Positions 10,691 through 23,061 are shown, numbered from the stretch's first letter. The stretch is DNA of 64,000 bases from Gossypium raimondii (GCF_025698545.1 NC_068569.1:2728001-2792000), one strand, 5' to 3'. Notes: generated from the letters alone by a model not told the origin. Translations and numbers: made by a program.

Positions 10691-13467
10691 TAATAAAGGG
10701 TATAAATTAAAAAGAAATCATTATAATTAAGGGTATATATAAGAAATATATATGGATAATGGTTTAATATTCAATTTAATACGTATATTTTAATTTTGTG
10801 CAATTTAATACATGAATTCTAATTTTAATTTTCAGTTTTCGTAAATCATTAACAACGTACTTGATGCAAGGTAAGTTTAGTTTTTCATGTACAAACAATT
10901 TTATTTATCCAACATGAAAATAATTGGATTTATTTATTTTTCTAAATGTTTACAGTTGAATCGAATGACATTTTATATGTACAATTGAAATAAATCAAAG
11001 TTTATGTATCACATTACACATTAAATCTAAATTCACGTATAACCTTAATATATACTTCAACGACTACCATTGATTGCATCCAAAATTATTACTTGATTAA
11101 TGAAATATGAGCAATGTTAACTTAAACTAAGTTATAGTATGAGTTATTTTGTTCCATTGATTTGTTCTACATTAGACATAGCATTTATAACTATTTTATA
11201 GTTTGCCTCTTTTGTGTTATATTTTAAGTGTTCAAAATATTGTAAATTTATACAAAAACATTATATGTTATATGAATTTTAAAATGTTGATATATCTATA
11301 TTGGGTTCATGCTCTTTTATGTCACGTCTATTTCATTTTTTTTTCATGTGTTAGTGTTAATATCTTAATCCATAAAATATCTCATATATTTTGTCATATA
11401 ATGAGTTAAAATTTTGATCATTATATTTTTTATTTATTAATATAATTATTATAAATATCATTTAAAATCTTAATCCAATTTTCTGAAGCATAACGAGTGC
11501 AGTTCTATATGGTTAGAATAACTAGATATCATAAACTAAACATTGTTGGGAGGAGTAATTATAAACCTCAAGTATTATTGTAAAACGAATATGAAATATA
11601 TAAATAAAAATTAAATTTATATGAACCTTATGAGTTGGCCTGATGACCGTCCCAAATATGACTTGAGTTTAAATCATGCTAGTCACGTACTTTATTCTCC
11701 TCTCGTAATTAAAAAAAATCTATATTATCTTGGCACATGTTCGTTCTTCTTTTTTACATGATAAAATATTAGTTGGATTTCAAGTTTAATCACTTTATTC
11801 TCCTCTCGTAATTAATTTCTTATTATAAATTGACATCCAAGCCATGTAACACACGCCAAATACATTAGATTAGGTGGAAGGTCGCCATTGCATTTCGTTT
11901 GTAAATAGAATAAGATAGACATTAATTATTCTCTTACTCCACAATAAGAAACAAAGAGAATAGGGATATGAAACGTTAGCCTAAAGTAGCACTTCACACT
12001 TATGTACGAGTCGCATTTAAAGACCTACAGAAATGGGAATCAAAGCAGAGTTGTTAGAAGATGGTGGGATCCACTGATGCGAAATGATTTAAATAAGCAC
12101 ATGAGAAATTACAAGACGTACAATCATGGGAATTCACGCGTTCTTTAATTCCTAATTATAATATTATGCAACTAATTCATTTACAAGTTGGGACCAAAAG
12201 TCCATTATCAGTAGTTGGAAATAGATTTCATTATGGTTTAATGTGTTATATTATGTATAACTATGATTATATATTACATAATATAAAAATAAATTAATAT
12301 ATTTAAATTTTAATCGTATATGATATTGAACCAAAATTAGTATATAATTTTAATATTTATTATAATATTCAAATATTAATAAATTGAATTTAATGTGTAA
12401 AGGAATTCGAATTCGCATGGCTTTACACGTGTTGAAATATTAGTGGAGGGAAGGAACGTGTAATTGCCGCTTGCCTGTTTTGGGAAGGAAGAAAAGAAAT
12501 GCAGAGACAGGCGGTGTTTCATGTTTTGTGCGTTGTGGTGCCCACTTCACTACCTAAAATATTACAAACTTAATTATGTTTTATTTTGAAAAAAAGAAAT
12601 ACATCCCAGTATATATTTAAAAATATAATAAAATATATCATTAATTTTTAAAAATATTTAAATCTTTAAAAATAAAGGGTTAGAAAAAAAGAAGAACCTG
12701 CTAAGGGGTTTTGATTGTTAATCTTTAAATAAGGATCTTAATTAGTAGGCCTGTTTTACAGAAATACCCTTTGTGTAGATTTTTAACTTTACCACGTTGT
12801 TCATGAAATTGGTTTGGCTGTTTGGATCCAAATTTTGGTGTACATGAAATTATTTTCAACTTAGTTGAAATTTAAGTCAAATATATGGGCTAATGAAAAT
12901 AAAATTTTTAGTTTTGGATAAGGCAATCAATTGAGCTCATCCTAATTTAATTATTACATGAATTTTTCTTATTTTCTTTTTCTTATTTGAATATAATAAA
13001 ATTTTGACTAAGCCTTACCGCTATAAAATAAAAAATAAAATATTTTTGTAAAAGTTTTATAATGTTTTGGATAAGTCAACGATGCAGTTTCAGAATTATT
13101 AAATAATTAATTAAAATTTTGTAAAATTATTAAGAATAAAAAATAATTTTATCGATTTATATTAATTAACGGATCAATTGATCTAATTCCATTAATTGAA
13201 TCAATATCTCAATTGATTTTCAATTTGACCGATTAATAAATCCAACTCAAACAACATGAGTCTTAGGAGCTAAAAAATAGAAAAAATTTAATTGTGATTT
13301 GAAGTTTGTTATTGTTGTAATATTTAATCATCAAATTAGTTTACATATTGTATACATTATTTAATGAAATAAAATACATGTGAATCATAGTGTAACACAT
13401 GATTTTAAAACTATTACATATAAAAGTGTGAATTTTTTAAAAGCTTTTGAAACGACAATATTACCTT
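10691..13467. other. Intergenic, nothing recognised
   Basis: AT-rich, with less AT-biased patches at 11820-12130 and 12410-12560 that contain no convincing exon. Open frames are short and hydrophobic by composition only. Confidence 0.45.
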
Positions 13468-13715
13468 TTAGAGGACGTTTGGTTAATTAAATTTTACATT
13501 ACAATCTGTAATGTTACACTTTAAAATGAGATTGTGGTATTTAGATTCTCAACATTTTGACTATCCTATAACCTCGTATTCATTCTTAAACAATATCAAG
13601 AAACCGTAATACTGAGTGTAATCTCATTACTACCTTTTCCTTAGGTTAACTTTATTCCGCCCATTTTCAGGGTTTTCCCATTTAACAAACTTGGCGACAC
13701 CACTCTTCCCACTAG

Positions 13716-13749
13716 TGTCACGGCGCTAGACCCACTTTGGCCCGTGACA
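13716..13749 (-). mobile_element. 34-bp element made of two LTR-like ends, CTAG target duplication
   Basis: Read on the minus strand, the first 17 bases (TGTCACGGGCCAAAGTG) equal the left end of the element at 6514. The last 17 (GGTCTAGCGCCGTGACA) equal its right end with one mismatch. It is flanked by CTAG at 13712-13715 and 13750-13753, a 4-bp duplication like the CTAT of the long copy. It is an internally deleted copy or an aberrant integration product. Confidence 0.75.
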
Positions 13750-14284
13750 CTAGGACTACGCTCATCCTTCATTTCTTTCCATCAAATAATACAAATCTGC
13801 GTTCTCCACTTTTTGCCAATATGCTTTTCCCTTCAACGAAGTCGATATTGAATACATACTTGTTCTTTCGACCCCACAAGTTTTAGCAAATGATTTCAAA
13901 GAGAAAACCCCAAATTGTAGCATCACATGCAAAATATGATGGGTTTGAAAGATTAACTTGAAAAAAAAAATACCCTTTATTTTTATTACATTAATCAATA
14001 TAATCATTTTATCTCAAATAAAATTTTAACTATAAAAACTAAAATCTGTATCACTACACATCACTTCACTCTATTTCATTTTATATTTCTTTCGCTTGAA
14101 TTTTATAGTTTCTTTAAGGTTACTCAATCATGTAAAATTTTTTTATAGAAAAAACAACCTTCCATAAATATCGGAACGAAAGTACAATCAAAACACACAA
14201 GGGGAGGACCTCTAAACTCGAGTCAATAGACGCACCCCCATACAACCAAACCTACAATCCTACCTTCTCATTAGCGCAAATATT

Positions 14285-14695
14285 ATTAAAAATAATCATA
14301 AGATCATGAAAAGTGGTCATAGTATAGAGTCAATATCCCATTCAGAGAAGATTGCATGTACTAAGGCCACTCGAGCAAGGGAATGAGTTGCCTTACTTGC
14401 ATCCCTACAAGTCTAAGAACCCCAATTTAGAGACAATAGAACAGACCCAAAAGAGCATTAATAATAGGCAAGCAATTAGATTCCAGGATCACGTTATCCA
14501 AACGGAGAGTTTTCAACCATGAAAGGGCCTCCCGTATAGCAACTGCCTCAGCCAGGCTCAACTTACACCACCCCTTTTCAAAGCTAGTCCTTGCACTAGT
14601 CGATCGACCATTAAAATCCCGAACTATGGTAGCAAAATCGAGAGCTCCTTCCTCAAATAGCCCAAGGGAAGAGGCGACCATCGAGCAATAAGCTG
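14285..14695 (-). pseudogene. LINE-type RNase H (RVT_3) fragment
   Basis: The minus-strand frame 14681-14427 contains IVRDFNGRS, LAEAVAIREALSWL and NVILESNCLPIINALL. These match the central beta strand, A-E-x-x-A-x-x-x-A-L and E-S-x-C motifs of plant retrotransposon RNase H-like domains. After stops it resumes at about 14395-14325 with DASKATHSLARVAL, the usual C-terminal A-H-x-L-A-R motif. Broken and without the rest of a LINE. Confidence 0.7.
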
Positions 14696-15754
14696 ACTGC
14701 TACTTGATAAAAAAACAAACGAATAAATTGATATTAAAAGCATTCAAAATCGCTAAAATAAATATTGATAAACCATATAAATAATAAGATTCAATAGTTG
14801 TACAATTGAATTCCTATGATAAAATTAAGGTGTAATCCAAATAAATTTCTATTATAATTTTACGAAAAAAGTTAAGACTCAGAAATGTTAATGGAATGAA
14901 CTTGTAAAAACAAAAATTTTATAATAGAGACATTATATTAAAATCTACTTTTAGATAATTTTACATTTCGCCAACTAAACACTTGAATTGTCAAATGAAT
15001 TAAATAAAGTAATCATCCATTCCATCCATAATCTTATATTCTCGTAATTATATTATGAAACGTAATCTAAAACTCAACGAACCAAATGCCCTTATTGTTT
15101 ATTACGTTCCTAAATTAATATTAAAATGATATTTTATTTTTATTATTAAAATTTGAATATTAATCAGCATTTTATAAAGTTGAGATTATAATTTTATCCA
15201 TATTAAATCACATTATAGTGTGAATTATTCAATTTTAAGTTATAATTTCAACAATATAAAACTAAAATTTATGCATTAACATCCGTTCATGCTTAGTTGT
15301 GGTTTGAAAGTTTTATTGTCGCAATATTTTAATTATAAAATATTTAATATAATTTATTTATATTCAAGAATTTGAATCACATTACATGAAAACAATATTA
15401 TTTAATGAATTAAAAGCTAAATAAATAAAAGTTTGTGCAACTTATGTGCAACTAAAAACAAATTAGATAATTAAACAAGTGATGATTCAAAAAAATAATT
15501 TGTGAAACTGTACCAACTAGGTATGAAATAATAAAAAAATTGCGCTATTTAATGAATAAATATTAAATTTATATATTAATTTTAAAATATTAAAATTATA
15601 AGGATAAGGATGTAATTTCTTGGAAAAGAATAAAATTACCGTAAAATACCGAACATGAGCAACATGTTAAAAAAGGAACATAAACTGGTAAAACATCGCC
15701 GTAGACAGATAAAGAAAAACCAAAAGAGAAAAAGAATAGGAAAAAAACATAAAA

Positions 15755-15760
15755 CACGTG
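15755..15760. promoter_or_regulatory. G-box CACGTG upstream of the JAZ gene
   Basis: CACGTG lies about 370 bp before the JAZ start codon. MYC2-type bHLH factors bind this motif, and JAZ genes are MYC2 targets in Arabidopsis. A second CACGTG lies in intron 1 at 16721-16726. Function here is inferred. Confidence 0.5.
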
Positions 15761-15963
15761 TTTGAAACCAAGTCCAAAATATTGAAGCAGTCGTTCCAAG
15801 GTGCAAAACTCTAACCCCTTTTTTTTTTTTTTTGTAAATTTTTTTCTTTTTTAAAAAATTCCCATTTATTCCTCGTGCTTTTAACCCACCACCTTCCCTT
15901 CTCTCCCTTGCTTTCTTCTTTTTCAAAGATAAAAAAGAAACCATTTTCTCCTTCCCCTCCTCG

Positions 15964-15972
15964 CATAAATAA
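15964..15972 (+). promoter_or_regulatory. Possible TATA box of the JAZ gene
   Basis: CATAAATAA sits about 157 bp before the ATG, downstream of a T-rich and C/T-rich tract. Position is plausible for a leader of some 120-130 bases. Confidence 0.4.
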
Positions 15973-16128
15973 GTACTCCAATATTCCTTGGCTCAAAAGC
16001 ATCTCAAATTCGACTAGATCCCTTAATGAAGTTGTAAAGTAAGTTCAAAGATCGAGAGCTAGGTATTTGATATCCAAATCATTCTCTGATAACCCAAAAG
16101 GGGGGTTGGATTCTGTTTCGTCGGAACT

Positions 16129-17800
16129 ATGTCGTCTTGCTCGGAATCTACGGCTATGAAACCGGCTAGGTCACTGGAGAAGCCAAGTTTTGCCCAAACT
16201 TGTAATTTGTTGAGTCAGTACTTGAAGGAGAAAGGTAGCTTTGGGGGTTTATCTCTGGGAATGACATGCAACGTTGAAGCTAATGGTAAGTTCTTTCTTT
16301 CTTTCTTTTTCAGTCCTGGGTTGGTGATTAAATTGAGAAAAAAAACATTGAATTAGAAAATTTTGTTATTAATTCATATTTATCCAAGAAGGAGCTTGAT
16401 TTAATGTAGCTCTATTGATGAACTTCAGTTAAGCTTTGTGTTGTTTCTTCTTTTACTTCAACCCATTTTTTTCTTTTTCGGACAAGGCGGCTTAATTACC
16501 CGTTTTAACTTTCAGAATGTTGAAAACGGTTTCATCAAATTGATGTTCAAATTTTTGTTTTGTTTTGGATGTCTAAGATTCAGATCCTCAAAATCAGATT
16601 TGCAAATTGACATATTCATAATTAATGTTTCGAAAGAGTCAGAAAATATGCCCTTTAATTTCTCGGTCATCCCCTGAAATTACTCCAAATTTTGAAAAAA
16701 ATCGTGAAGAAGAAATAAAGCACGTGATTCAAAAGTTTCAATTTTTGCGGGATGATTGAGACCTGAATCACGTACGTATGTTTTTTTGAGAATGAAATTC
16801 CGTTGAGATTTTATCGTTTTTAGATCTCAGAATCATCGGGCTTTTCATTATAAATAGCCGGTTGTTGTTCACTTCATTAAACATACGCCCTCCACACTAT
16901 CATCAAAGTTGTACGGTAACAGAGTTTGAATCTTCTAATCACTAATGTATCGCCTCATTTGTGGATATGTTGCAGGGACACCAGTGGTGCCGCCTCCGAC
17001 CATGAATCTGTTCCCTGTCAGTGACAAGTCCGATGATGTTTGTGGCCGAAACGGTGGGAATCCTAAGAACTTGACATCCATGGATTTGTTCCCCCAACAA
17101 GCTGGTTTGGCTTCTAAAGATGATAGTCCCAACAAGTTGGAGCCTCAGACTGCACCAATGACCATCTTTTATGGTGGACGAGTGATTGTGTTCAATGATT
17201 TTCCAGCAAACAAAGCTAAGGAAATCATGCTTTTAGCTAGCAACAGCAGCTCACAAAGCAACGACAGCTTCAACCCCATCCCTTTTACTTCTAGCATAGC
17301 CAGAAGTCCAATCAAATCAAGCATCGGAGTTCCTCCTACCTCAAAACCGGTTCACCCTGCTCAGCGAGCCGTCCCTGGCGGTAATCCTCGATTTTTTAAA
17401 TTTGTCTGAGTTACGAAGATGGAGTTTTGCTTCATAGTTCAAGTTGTATATCGGATTTCTTATCTGTTTTTGTTGTCTATTTGCAATAGATCTGCCAATT
17501 GCAAGGAGAGCTTCACTGCATCGGTTCCTAGAGAAGCGAAAGGATAGGTAGGCATCGAGATTCTCATGGTCTTGTAGGTTACTTGTTGAATTATCTTAAT
17601 AAGATCAAAGCATATAGATTGTAGGTCAAAGTTAAGGTTCCTTTGCCTAACCTATACAAATGATTGATATTGATATCGTTAGTGATCATTTCAACAGGAT
17701 CACCGCAAAAGCGCCATACCAGATAAGTCACTCCGCTGCAGCTCCTTCCCTGTCCGGCGACAACAAGTCATGGCTCGGTTTGGCTGCTCAATCACCATAG
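16129..17800 (+). CDS. JAZ1: JAZ/TIFY jasmonate repressor, JAZ1/JAZ2 type
   Basis: Exons 16129-16285, 16976-17380, 17490-17547 and 17698-17800 encode 240 residues. The N-terminus (residues 21-46, with [20 protein letters not shown]) matches the cryptic MYC-binding segment of JAZ1. TIFYGG at 115-120 is the ZIM/TIFY core used for NINJA binding and dimerisation. LPIARR (189-194) plus [12 protein letters not shown] and the APY end at 214 form the Jas motif, the COI1/MYC contact and degron. The protein ends [10 protein letters not shown], like JAZ1/2. In jasmonate signalling JAZ proteins hold MYC factors inactive in the nucleus until SCF-COI1 degrades them. The last intron splits the Jas motif at Arg207. 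The start is the first ATG and matches the family N-terminus. JAZ1 versus JAZ2 orthology cannot be settled here. Confidence 0.95.
17548..17697 (+). promoter_or_regulatory. Jas intron with an immediate in-frame stop
   Basis: This 150-bp intron interrupts the Jas motif just after KRKD. If it is not spliced, the frame reads AGG TAG, so translation stops right after Arg207 and the ITAKAPY end is lost. Retention of the Jas intron is known to give JAZ forms resistant to turnover in other plants. Confidence 0.75.
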
Positions 17801-20800
17801 TAATCTGCTGAGCCAAAATAATAATTATAATAATAATAATAAAGATCACAATTGTAATGTAAGCCAAGTTTGAGGTCTTCCTTTTTGAGGCTTTTCTTAA
17901 GCCTGCTGCTATCCTGTGTCTTTTTTTGTTTTTTGTTTTTCTTTTTTTTCAGCAGGGTAAGCCTGCTGTTGTCTTACCTATGTATTCATGCATGCATCTA
18001 GTTATCAGCTCTAAGGAGAGCCCTCTTAGATCCTAACTATCAATCAAATTAGTTTTATTGTAATTATTTTTTTATTAAGGAAGTTTCAGTTTATGTTAAA
18101 CTTTGAACAAAATTTTGTTTTGTTTTTTGTTGTGTCGTGTAGAAAACACCACGTGATTTCTATAGCATTCAATATGAACAGTTTCGTATACATACATACA
18201 TACATACATACATGTATGGTAACTTTGAAAAGAAAGCCTTTGAACGTGTCAAACACATGGGCATGCGAAACCCGTGAATTATGATCATCAACAAAAGAGT
18301 GTGTAAATGGGGAAGCGTCAATACACAATGTAGTCCACATTCAAAAGTCAAGCAGACAAATATAAGATAATAAAAAGAATGCGAGTATAGAAAGAGGATA
18401 AGAGCAGAAGAGATTTGGATGATTCCGTTTCAACATATTATTTTGATTCCCCAAGAGTTTCTACAACCACATTGTTCTCGACTTTTCTGCCTTTTTTATT
18501 TTTAATTTCTGATTAATTTGCTTATCTTGAGCTATTGACTTCCCCGGTTTCTTAAGTTGTGGATTTAATTCCTATACTTCGATTTGGTCTTTTTTAAATT
18601 TTATATTTTTCGATTGCAATCTGTCAGCTTTCATTAACGTTAATTAATACTTTTTATTGTCGTTGTTTATGTCAATATTAAAATCTTGAAGTCGATAATT
18701 TATCAACCATCTTTGTGGAAAGCATGCCAAGGGAAAAACAATGATTAAAGCAACAACATAATGTTAAATGAAAAACAAAAGATGAAGAAATTGAATTCTG
18801 AAATTTGTACTCTAAATCCCTCCACTCACAAGAAAATTTCCAACTCCCATCATCAGTAGCATTTGGTAAAATGAGAAACAGCAAATTGTCATATTTAAAA
18901 CATGAGCCACAGTCAAAATTTCAGATTTATTTATTCATTTGAAATTAGGGTTTTGGTTTGATGACGTATTATGCCAAGGTGGGTATTGGGGGGTTAGTGA
19001 GAGTATTGAGGAACAACATTGCTTGAAAGCTACGGAAGCATTAGGATATCTGAGGGTCCAGATTTAAGAACGTGTTTTTAATGTTTAACAACAAAAAATA
19101 TGAATTTATGATTCACCAATCTTATCTTTCTCTCTTTTTTTCTTTAATTTTCATGTATTATTACCAAATCAACAATCAATCATTCACCATTTAAATTTCT
19201 TTTAAGAAAAATCCATTTACCTTTTCATCTACATTAAATATAAATATTTAATTTTTATGTCTTTTTATATTAAGATTATTCTAAATTTTAATACTTTTTA
19301 AAATCTGATCGGTGGTCATCAATTCGCTGGTCCAACCGGTTCAATTAAAAATTATTATAAATACAAAAAAATAAAAAATAAAAATCCGGTTCAACTGGTC
19401 ATTATCGATTCCCGGGTCAGCTGATTCAAAGCCCTTCTCCTAATTAGTACTCCGATCGATTCTTAATCCAATCCGGTTTTAAACAACATTGCTAAAAACT
19501 TAAGTTTTTAGGCACCAATAAAATATTATCATATCATTAAAATTATTATTATATACTCATATGTTTTTGTTTGATTGGATTTTACCGCTAAATTTTAAAT
19601 TGAATTTTCTCACTTAAAAGTTGATTTTGAATAATTTGAAACAAAAATTAATATAATATGTTTTGAAAGTTTTATTTTAATGATCAAAATAATAAATTAA
19701 TACATTAAAGTGATTTTTAGTTTACCAATAAAAGTAAAACTTTTATTTTTATTTAAAACTTATCAAGACTTTCTTTCATAGAATAAAAATTCCTGTTAAT
19801 TTCTTAAATCTTAATATGTTTTTATACATTAATTGTTCAAATAAGTTTCAATTAGACTCAATATTTTTGTTGTAAAATTTAATTAGTGGTAAACTTGAGT
19901 ACATTTTAAAATTGCATAGGGAAGAATTAATCGTGATAAAAATATGTCAATATGTAAACATAATTATAATATAATAGAAAATTTTCCCATCAGCCCATTT
20001 TTCTTTATGAAAAAACAACACATCATCTAAAAATTTTAAAAATAAACCCATTTACCTTTTGATGGTGCATTATATTATACACATCAAATAGAAGTGTTTA
20101 ATTTTATGTATTTTGTATTGGGTAAATTTATTCACCTACCGAATAGGTATATCTTGCAAATAATTAGAACAAACCAATGGATCATATGTATATATGGGAA
20201 AGGCGTTGGATCAAAATTTGCTATTACTCAGATTTAATTCATGTGTTTTAAAATTTTAAAATTTAGTCTTTATTTTCTTTAAATTAAAATTTTTGGTCAT
20301 CATCATTTTGACGTTAAAATTTGTCATGTTTATTTTTCGTCAATCAGATACTGTTTTAATGAATGGACTTGAATTATCAAATAAAAGAAAAAGAAAGAAA
20401 TAATTATTTAATTATTTTTAATTTTAAAGGTTAAATCTTAAATTTTATCGTTGCTTGGACTGCACCCCATGATTTTGGTGGGAGCTGTTGGGGGTGGAAA
20501 TGGGCCTTGGATCAAGGTTAAAAGTATTTTTTAAAAGAAATCCGAATAAGATTTATCACAACTTAATTAGGTGGATTGAGTTTGACAAGCCCAATCTTTA
20601 ATCCCACGCAATATCACCTGTAAAAGCATCCTATGGCAAAAGCTTCCACAAATTTGTAAGCAAAGAAACTAGTGGCTTGAATAACTTTAATTATAAAATA
20701 TTATGTATAATATTTGAACTAATTTAAAGTACTATCAGCAAACAAACAAAATGATATAGCATCATGAAATAGTTTTAAAACTAAACTCACTTCCTTTTAA

Positions 20801-20819
20801 TGTGACCAATATCACTCGT
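17801..20819. other. JAZ 3' flank and repeat-poor AT-rich spacer
   Basis: The first part is probable 3' UTR with an ATA microsatellite near 17820 and T-rich tracts. A CATA microsatellite lies at about 18190-18212. Around 19300-19480 'aaccggttcaa'-like words occur on both strands, perhaps a decayed repeat. No gene is seen. Confidence 0.45.
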
Positions 20820-20879
20820 TCAATGTTCTGGCTTACCAAAAGCCACCCACCCATCCTGTAGTGAATGTGCTTGTAGATT

Positions 20880-21140
20880 TGGTGATGGAGTGCAAGTTTT
20901 ATGTTATCGTGGCATCACCTTTCGAATGGTTGAATTCCGCAGTACTGTTCATCGGGTAGCAGCAAACCTACTGCACCAGGAACAAGCTGCTGTACATATG
21001 CCCGTGAGTGAATACGGTGGTGCACAAGTAATGAGCATGATGCATCCACAGGGTCACCACGCTCTTAAACAGCCGGCCATGGCAATGGAGCTAACCAGAC
21101 AATCTATGAGGGTATGGTGGATACCAAAATGCATATGATT
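20880..21140. other. Unassigned less AT-biased segment
   Basis: Composition is more balanced than the surroundings, and one plus-strand frame of 82 codons is open (20890-21138), rich in His, Met and Gln. Its residues match no family I recognise. There is no obvious splice-joined continuation. It could be a relic exon or chance. Confidence 0.25.
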
Positions 21141-22330
21141 ATTTACTAAATATATAGATAATTAATATTTGTGACCGTCGATGCATATGAATTCCATTGG
21201 CACCCTCTTGTCGGCAAACAACATGATTTATTGCAATAAACGTTAAGTCCACTATGTGTTGGTAAAGAATCCCATAAAAGCTTTATTGCAGCGGCGGAAG
21301 CTAAGCTATGATGCCTACCCAACATCTTACTTTTTTTGTTATGAGATTCTTTTTTTTTTTTTTTTCAGATCTATTTTAAATGATCAAATAATGCCTCCCT
21401 GTAGTAGTTAATTGAAAATGAATGTGAAGCAAGCAATTCAGAATTTGTCCTGCCAAGCTGGGCAAACCATGTGCTCGCAAACCCAAGCGGTAGGCATTGA
21501 AGGCGAATGCAAGCTGTTTTACTACATGTTACAAATTTGCTTCAACTAAAAGATGGCAATAAGTTGATTCATTTGAATGAAAAAAAATGAGAACATTTCC
21601 ACGTTTCAGCCCAGACACCATTCATGGGAAAACAAAACAATACACGGGTTTCCGTTAAAATAGCCTAAAAATACTCTAAATGTCATGATGAAAATGAACC
21701 TACTTTGGACAATCCTACATAGAATGATCTTCCGGTTACTTCAAGTTGGGGTTTGTCCCAAAGCTACTTAGAAAAGTCAAGCCGCAATAGAAAAAGAGAA
21801 GGAAAAAGAAAAAAGGTGGTTAAAAATCAAAATCAAAATCAATAATGGTTTCTTTTTTAACTTGAAATGAAGCTCAGAAACAAGAAAGCTGTTAGGTAGT
21901 GGAATGAATGTTCTGTTTCTAATTGGCTTATTGCGTTGAATCCCAAGTCACGAGTTTCAGTGCGACTAAAAGACAACAAGGGTCCTAGGTTTTTTTCTTT
22001 TTAAAAGATCCAACAATTGGACAATCTTAAGCTTTTTGGGTACTGAAGGAATATCTATCCATGAAAACATATGTTAAATGCAATGGAACACAAATCGTTG
22101 AAGAACGTATGGCAAGCAATTCATTTTAATTTTGCATATTTGACCCAAAATAAACGAAACGACCTGAAAGAAGATTCAATAAATAAATACATGAAAATCA
22201 GTTTCAGAAACTTTCCATCTACAAACATAACAAATCTTTACCTATCAAAATTTGCATGGCACTAACGTCGGATCTAGAAATGAACCATTTTCAACTAATA
22301 TTTCAGGGGAAAAAAAAAGATTGTAGAGAG
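21141..22330. other. Intergenic and 3' flank of the ERF gene
   Basis: No supported gene. The last 200-300 bases before 22331 are likely 3' UTR of the minus-strand ERF gene. Confidence 0.45.
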
Positions 22331-22759
22331 CTAGAAAGTCCAAACACCAGGCGAATGGAAATAAGCACGTCCCGATCTGTCTCCGACAGACCCACCGCCA
22401 AAATAACACTCTGTGTAAGAATTCCCGGCAGCAGCAGCCGCTACTTCCGTTTCTTCTTCTCCGGCATCCCTACGTGCGTGCCTGAAAGCCGCTTCTTTGA
22501 TTTGATCCGGTGTCAACTCATTGGCGTCTGCTATATCCGGAGGATTGTCGGGAAAGTTAAGCTTTGCCGAATTCCCACGCAGACAAAAAACGGCAGCGTC
22601 GTAAGCTCTAGCAGCTTCTTCTGCTGTCTTGTAAGAACCCAACCATATTCTTCCTCGGCTATTTGGTTGTCGTACTTCCGCTACCCATTTCCCCCACTTC
22701 CTCATCCGTACACCCTTGTAACGGCCGCCGTCATCCCTTTCCCCGATCGGCCTCACCAT
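22331..22759 (-). CDS. DREB-type AP2/ERF transcription factor
   Basis: An intronless 142-residue protein. One AP2 domain spans about residues 13-71, starting [20 protein letters not shown] and running through [17 protein letters not shown] to KLNFP. The domain binds DNA through its three-strand sheet. The Val in KWVAEV is the DREB-type residue at domain position 14, while position 19 is Gln, as in small group II/III members such as the ERF016-ERF020 type. The tail [15 protein letters not shown] is a conserved helix of those small proteins. The C-terminus is Gly/Ala-rich. No EAR repression motif is visible, so it is probably an activator, by inference. The protein is short, typical for the group. 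Stress regulation is suggested by two ABRE-like sites about 250-300 bp upstream. Confidence 0.93.
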   Translation of the reverse strand: MVRPIGERDDGGRYKGVRMRKWGKWVAEVRQPNSRGRIWLGSYKTAEEAARAYDAAVFCLRGNSAKLNFPDNPPDIADANELTPDQIKEAAFRHARRDAGEEETEVAAAAAGNSYTECYFGGGSVGDRSGRAYFHSPGVWTF

Positions 22760-23009
22760 TTTTTCTTCTCCTTGCTTGATTTAATTTTTGTAGGATTATA
22801 TATTTATATACCAAAATATGAAAAACGAAGGGCTGATTTGCAAAAGAAGTTGTGAAAGTAGGAGGCGGCAGGAAGGGGGGAGCGCGTGGATATTTGAGGA
22901 ACTGCCACGTACATAATGGAGGAGGAAATGCCTGGGAGATTTTTCGGTGATGGGAACGTGGGGATTCGACGTGGAAGCTTGAGGACCGTCAGATATGGAT
23001 TGGGACTCA

Positions 23010-23061
23010 ACACGTGGGAGGGAATTTATTTAATTTGATTACATGTTTGGTGGACACGTGG
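23010..23061. promoter_or_regulatory. Two ABRE/G-box sites upstream of the ERF gene
   Basis: ACACGTGG occurs at 23010-23017 and 23054-23061, about 250 and 300 bp before the ERF start. This is the classic ABRE core bound by ABF/bZIP factors. Two copies within 52 bp suggest abscisic acid or dehydration control, by inference. Confidence 0.55.

Larger units (their letters stand above)
13471..15091. mobile_element. Probable TTA-flanked inverted-terminus element carrying foreign fragments
   Basis: The left end GAGGACGTTTGGTTAATTAA and the reverse complement of the right end (GGGCATTTGGTTCGTTGAG) match at most positions over about 30 bp. TTA lies at 13468-13470 and 15092-15094. The two ends do not align perfectly at their outermost bases, so the exact borders are uncertain. 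Inside are the 34-bp mini element and a LINE RNase H fragment. No transposase is seen. Confidence 0.5.

Noticed and set aside
22256..22855. 199-codon plus-strand frame
   Set aside because: It is antisense to the AP2/ERF gene, whose protein is clearly conserved.
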